Program-made: the position numbers and the translations under genes
Origin: Cytophagaceae bacterium
Lineage (GTDB): Bacteria > Bacteroidota > Bacteroidia > Cytophagales > Cytophagaceae
Length of the DNA: 43,516 bases
Direction: 5' to 3'
Assembly (NCBI GenBank): GCA_021151805.1
Contig: JAGKWN010000026.1
Span: forward strand, 1 to 43,516
Notes under the pieces: model-generated
Told to the model about the DNA's origin: nothing
Database searches by the model: none
What the model saw: the letters and a program-made list of their open reading frames with translations, nothing else
Shown here: positions 43,367-43,516 of the stretch, piece after piece
Layout: each line of letters starts with the position of its first letter
Position numbering within the stretch: the stretch's first letter is position 1

Positions 43367-43424
43367 AATTATTATTCAATGATATATTCTACTTGTTGAA
43401 TAATAATTTCAATATGAAATTATT
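43367..43424. repeat. Two overlapping AT-rich inverted repeats
   Basis: AATTATTATTCAA (43367-43379) with TTGAATAATAATT (43396-43408), and AATAATTTCA (43402-43411) with TGAAATTATT (43415-43424). The second pair shares bases with the first, so the two folds exclude each other. Confidence 0.75.
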
Positions 43425-43516
43425 ATTTCTTTTGTCTTAGCAATGGTATTTATTTAGTAACTTGCTAGATAGATTGTTAAGTTTTTAAGATATAGTATTT
43501 TCATTTACTATAATAT

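Larger units (their letters stand above)
43048..43516. other. Gene-free right end of the window
   Basis: No coding frame that I can support on either strand. It contains the hairpin with T-tract at 43222-43254 and the AT-rich inverted repeats at 43367-43424. A gene could begin just beyond the right edge. Confidence 0.5.

Overview
The window is a chromosomal segment of a Bacteroidota bacterium. Evidence: moderate-to-low GC, almost no Shine-Dalgarno sequences, the long Bacteroidota-type IspG (666 aa) with a central insertion, WG-repeat and PD40-OmpA exported proteins, and many exopolysaccharide genes. Gene style and repeats remind me most of Cytophaga hutchinsonii or a close relative; that assignment is inference, not a search result.

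Layout. 1-5300: an SDR dehydrogenase cut by the left edge, ispG, and a row of small membrane or exported proteins including a WG-repeat protein. 5359-11886: an acyltransferase-3 membrane protein, ruvC (minus), a flippase-like membrane protein, a processive GT2 glycosyltransferase, a small protein, a DppC/OppC-type permease and a SpoIIE-type phosphatase, mostly with overlapping or touching ends. 11883-17649: polysaccharide genes (Wzz-like, O-antigen ligase/polymerase-like, Wzx-like flippase, NodB deacetylase, second processive GT2). 17826-25748: TatD nuclease, beta-carbonic anhydrase, a PD40/OmpA envelope protein, a nucleotide-sugar epimerase, a glycosyltransferase fused to a sulfotransferase-like domain, and a GT2. 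25929-30900: tRNA-Ser(GGA), a DUF1254/DUF1214 lipoprotein, a TauE/SafE permease, a fused SpmA-SpmB membrane protein and a DUF1398 protein. 31057-33973 (minus): a chromate-resistance operon, chrA - outer-membrane-like protein - degenerate response regulator - ChrB C-terminal domain. 34511-35287: a CARDB-type exported protein. 35856-42557: an M48 metalloprotease closely followed by a giant SF1 helicase with a pseudokinase-like N-terminus, a DUF4011-like segment, a Vsr-like segment and a C-terminal WGR domain. This two-gene module is the best candidate here for a poorly described, possibly defensive, system.

From about 17.6 kb onwards the intergenic DNA is rich in short repeats: (GAATTAT)n tandem arrays, CAGT-rich arrays, a 74-bp palindromic element in two copies, and several families of perfect short palindromes. 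Several arrays begin exactly at the stop codon of the upstream gene. They frame the DUF1398 gene, the chromate operon and the helicase module, suggesting a variable part of the chromosome.
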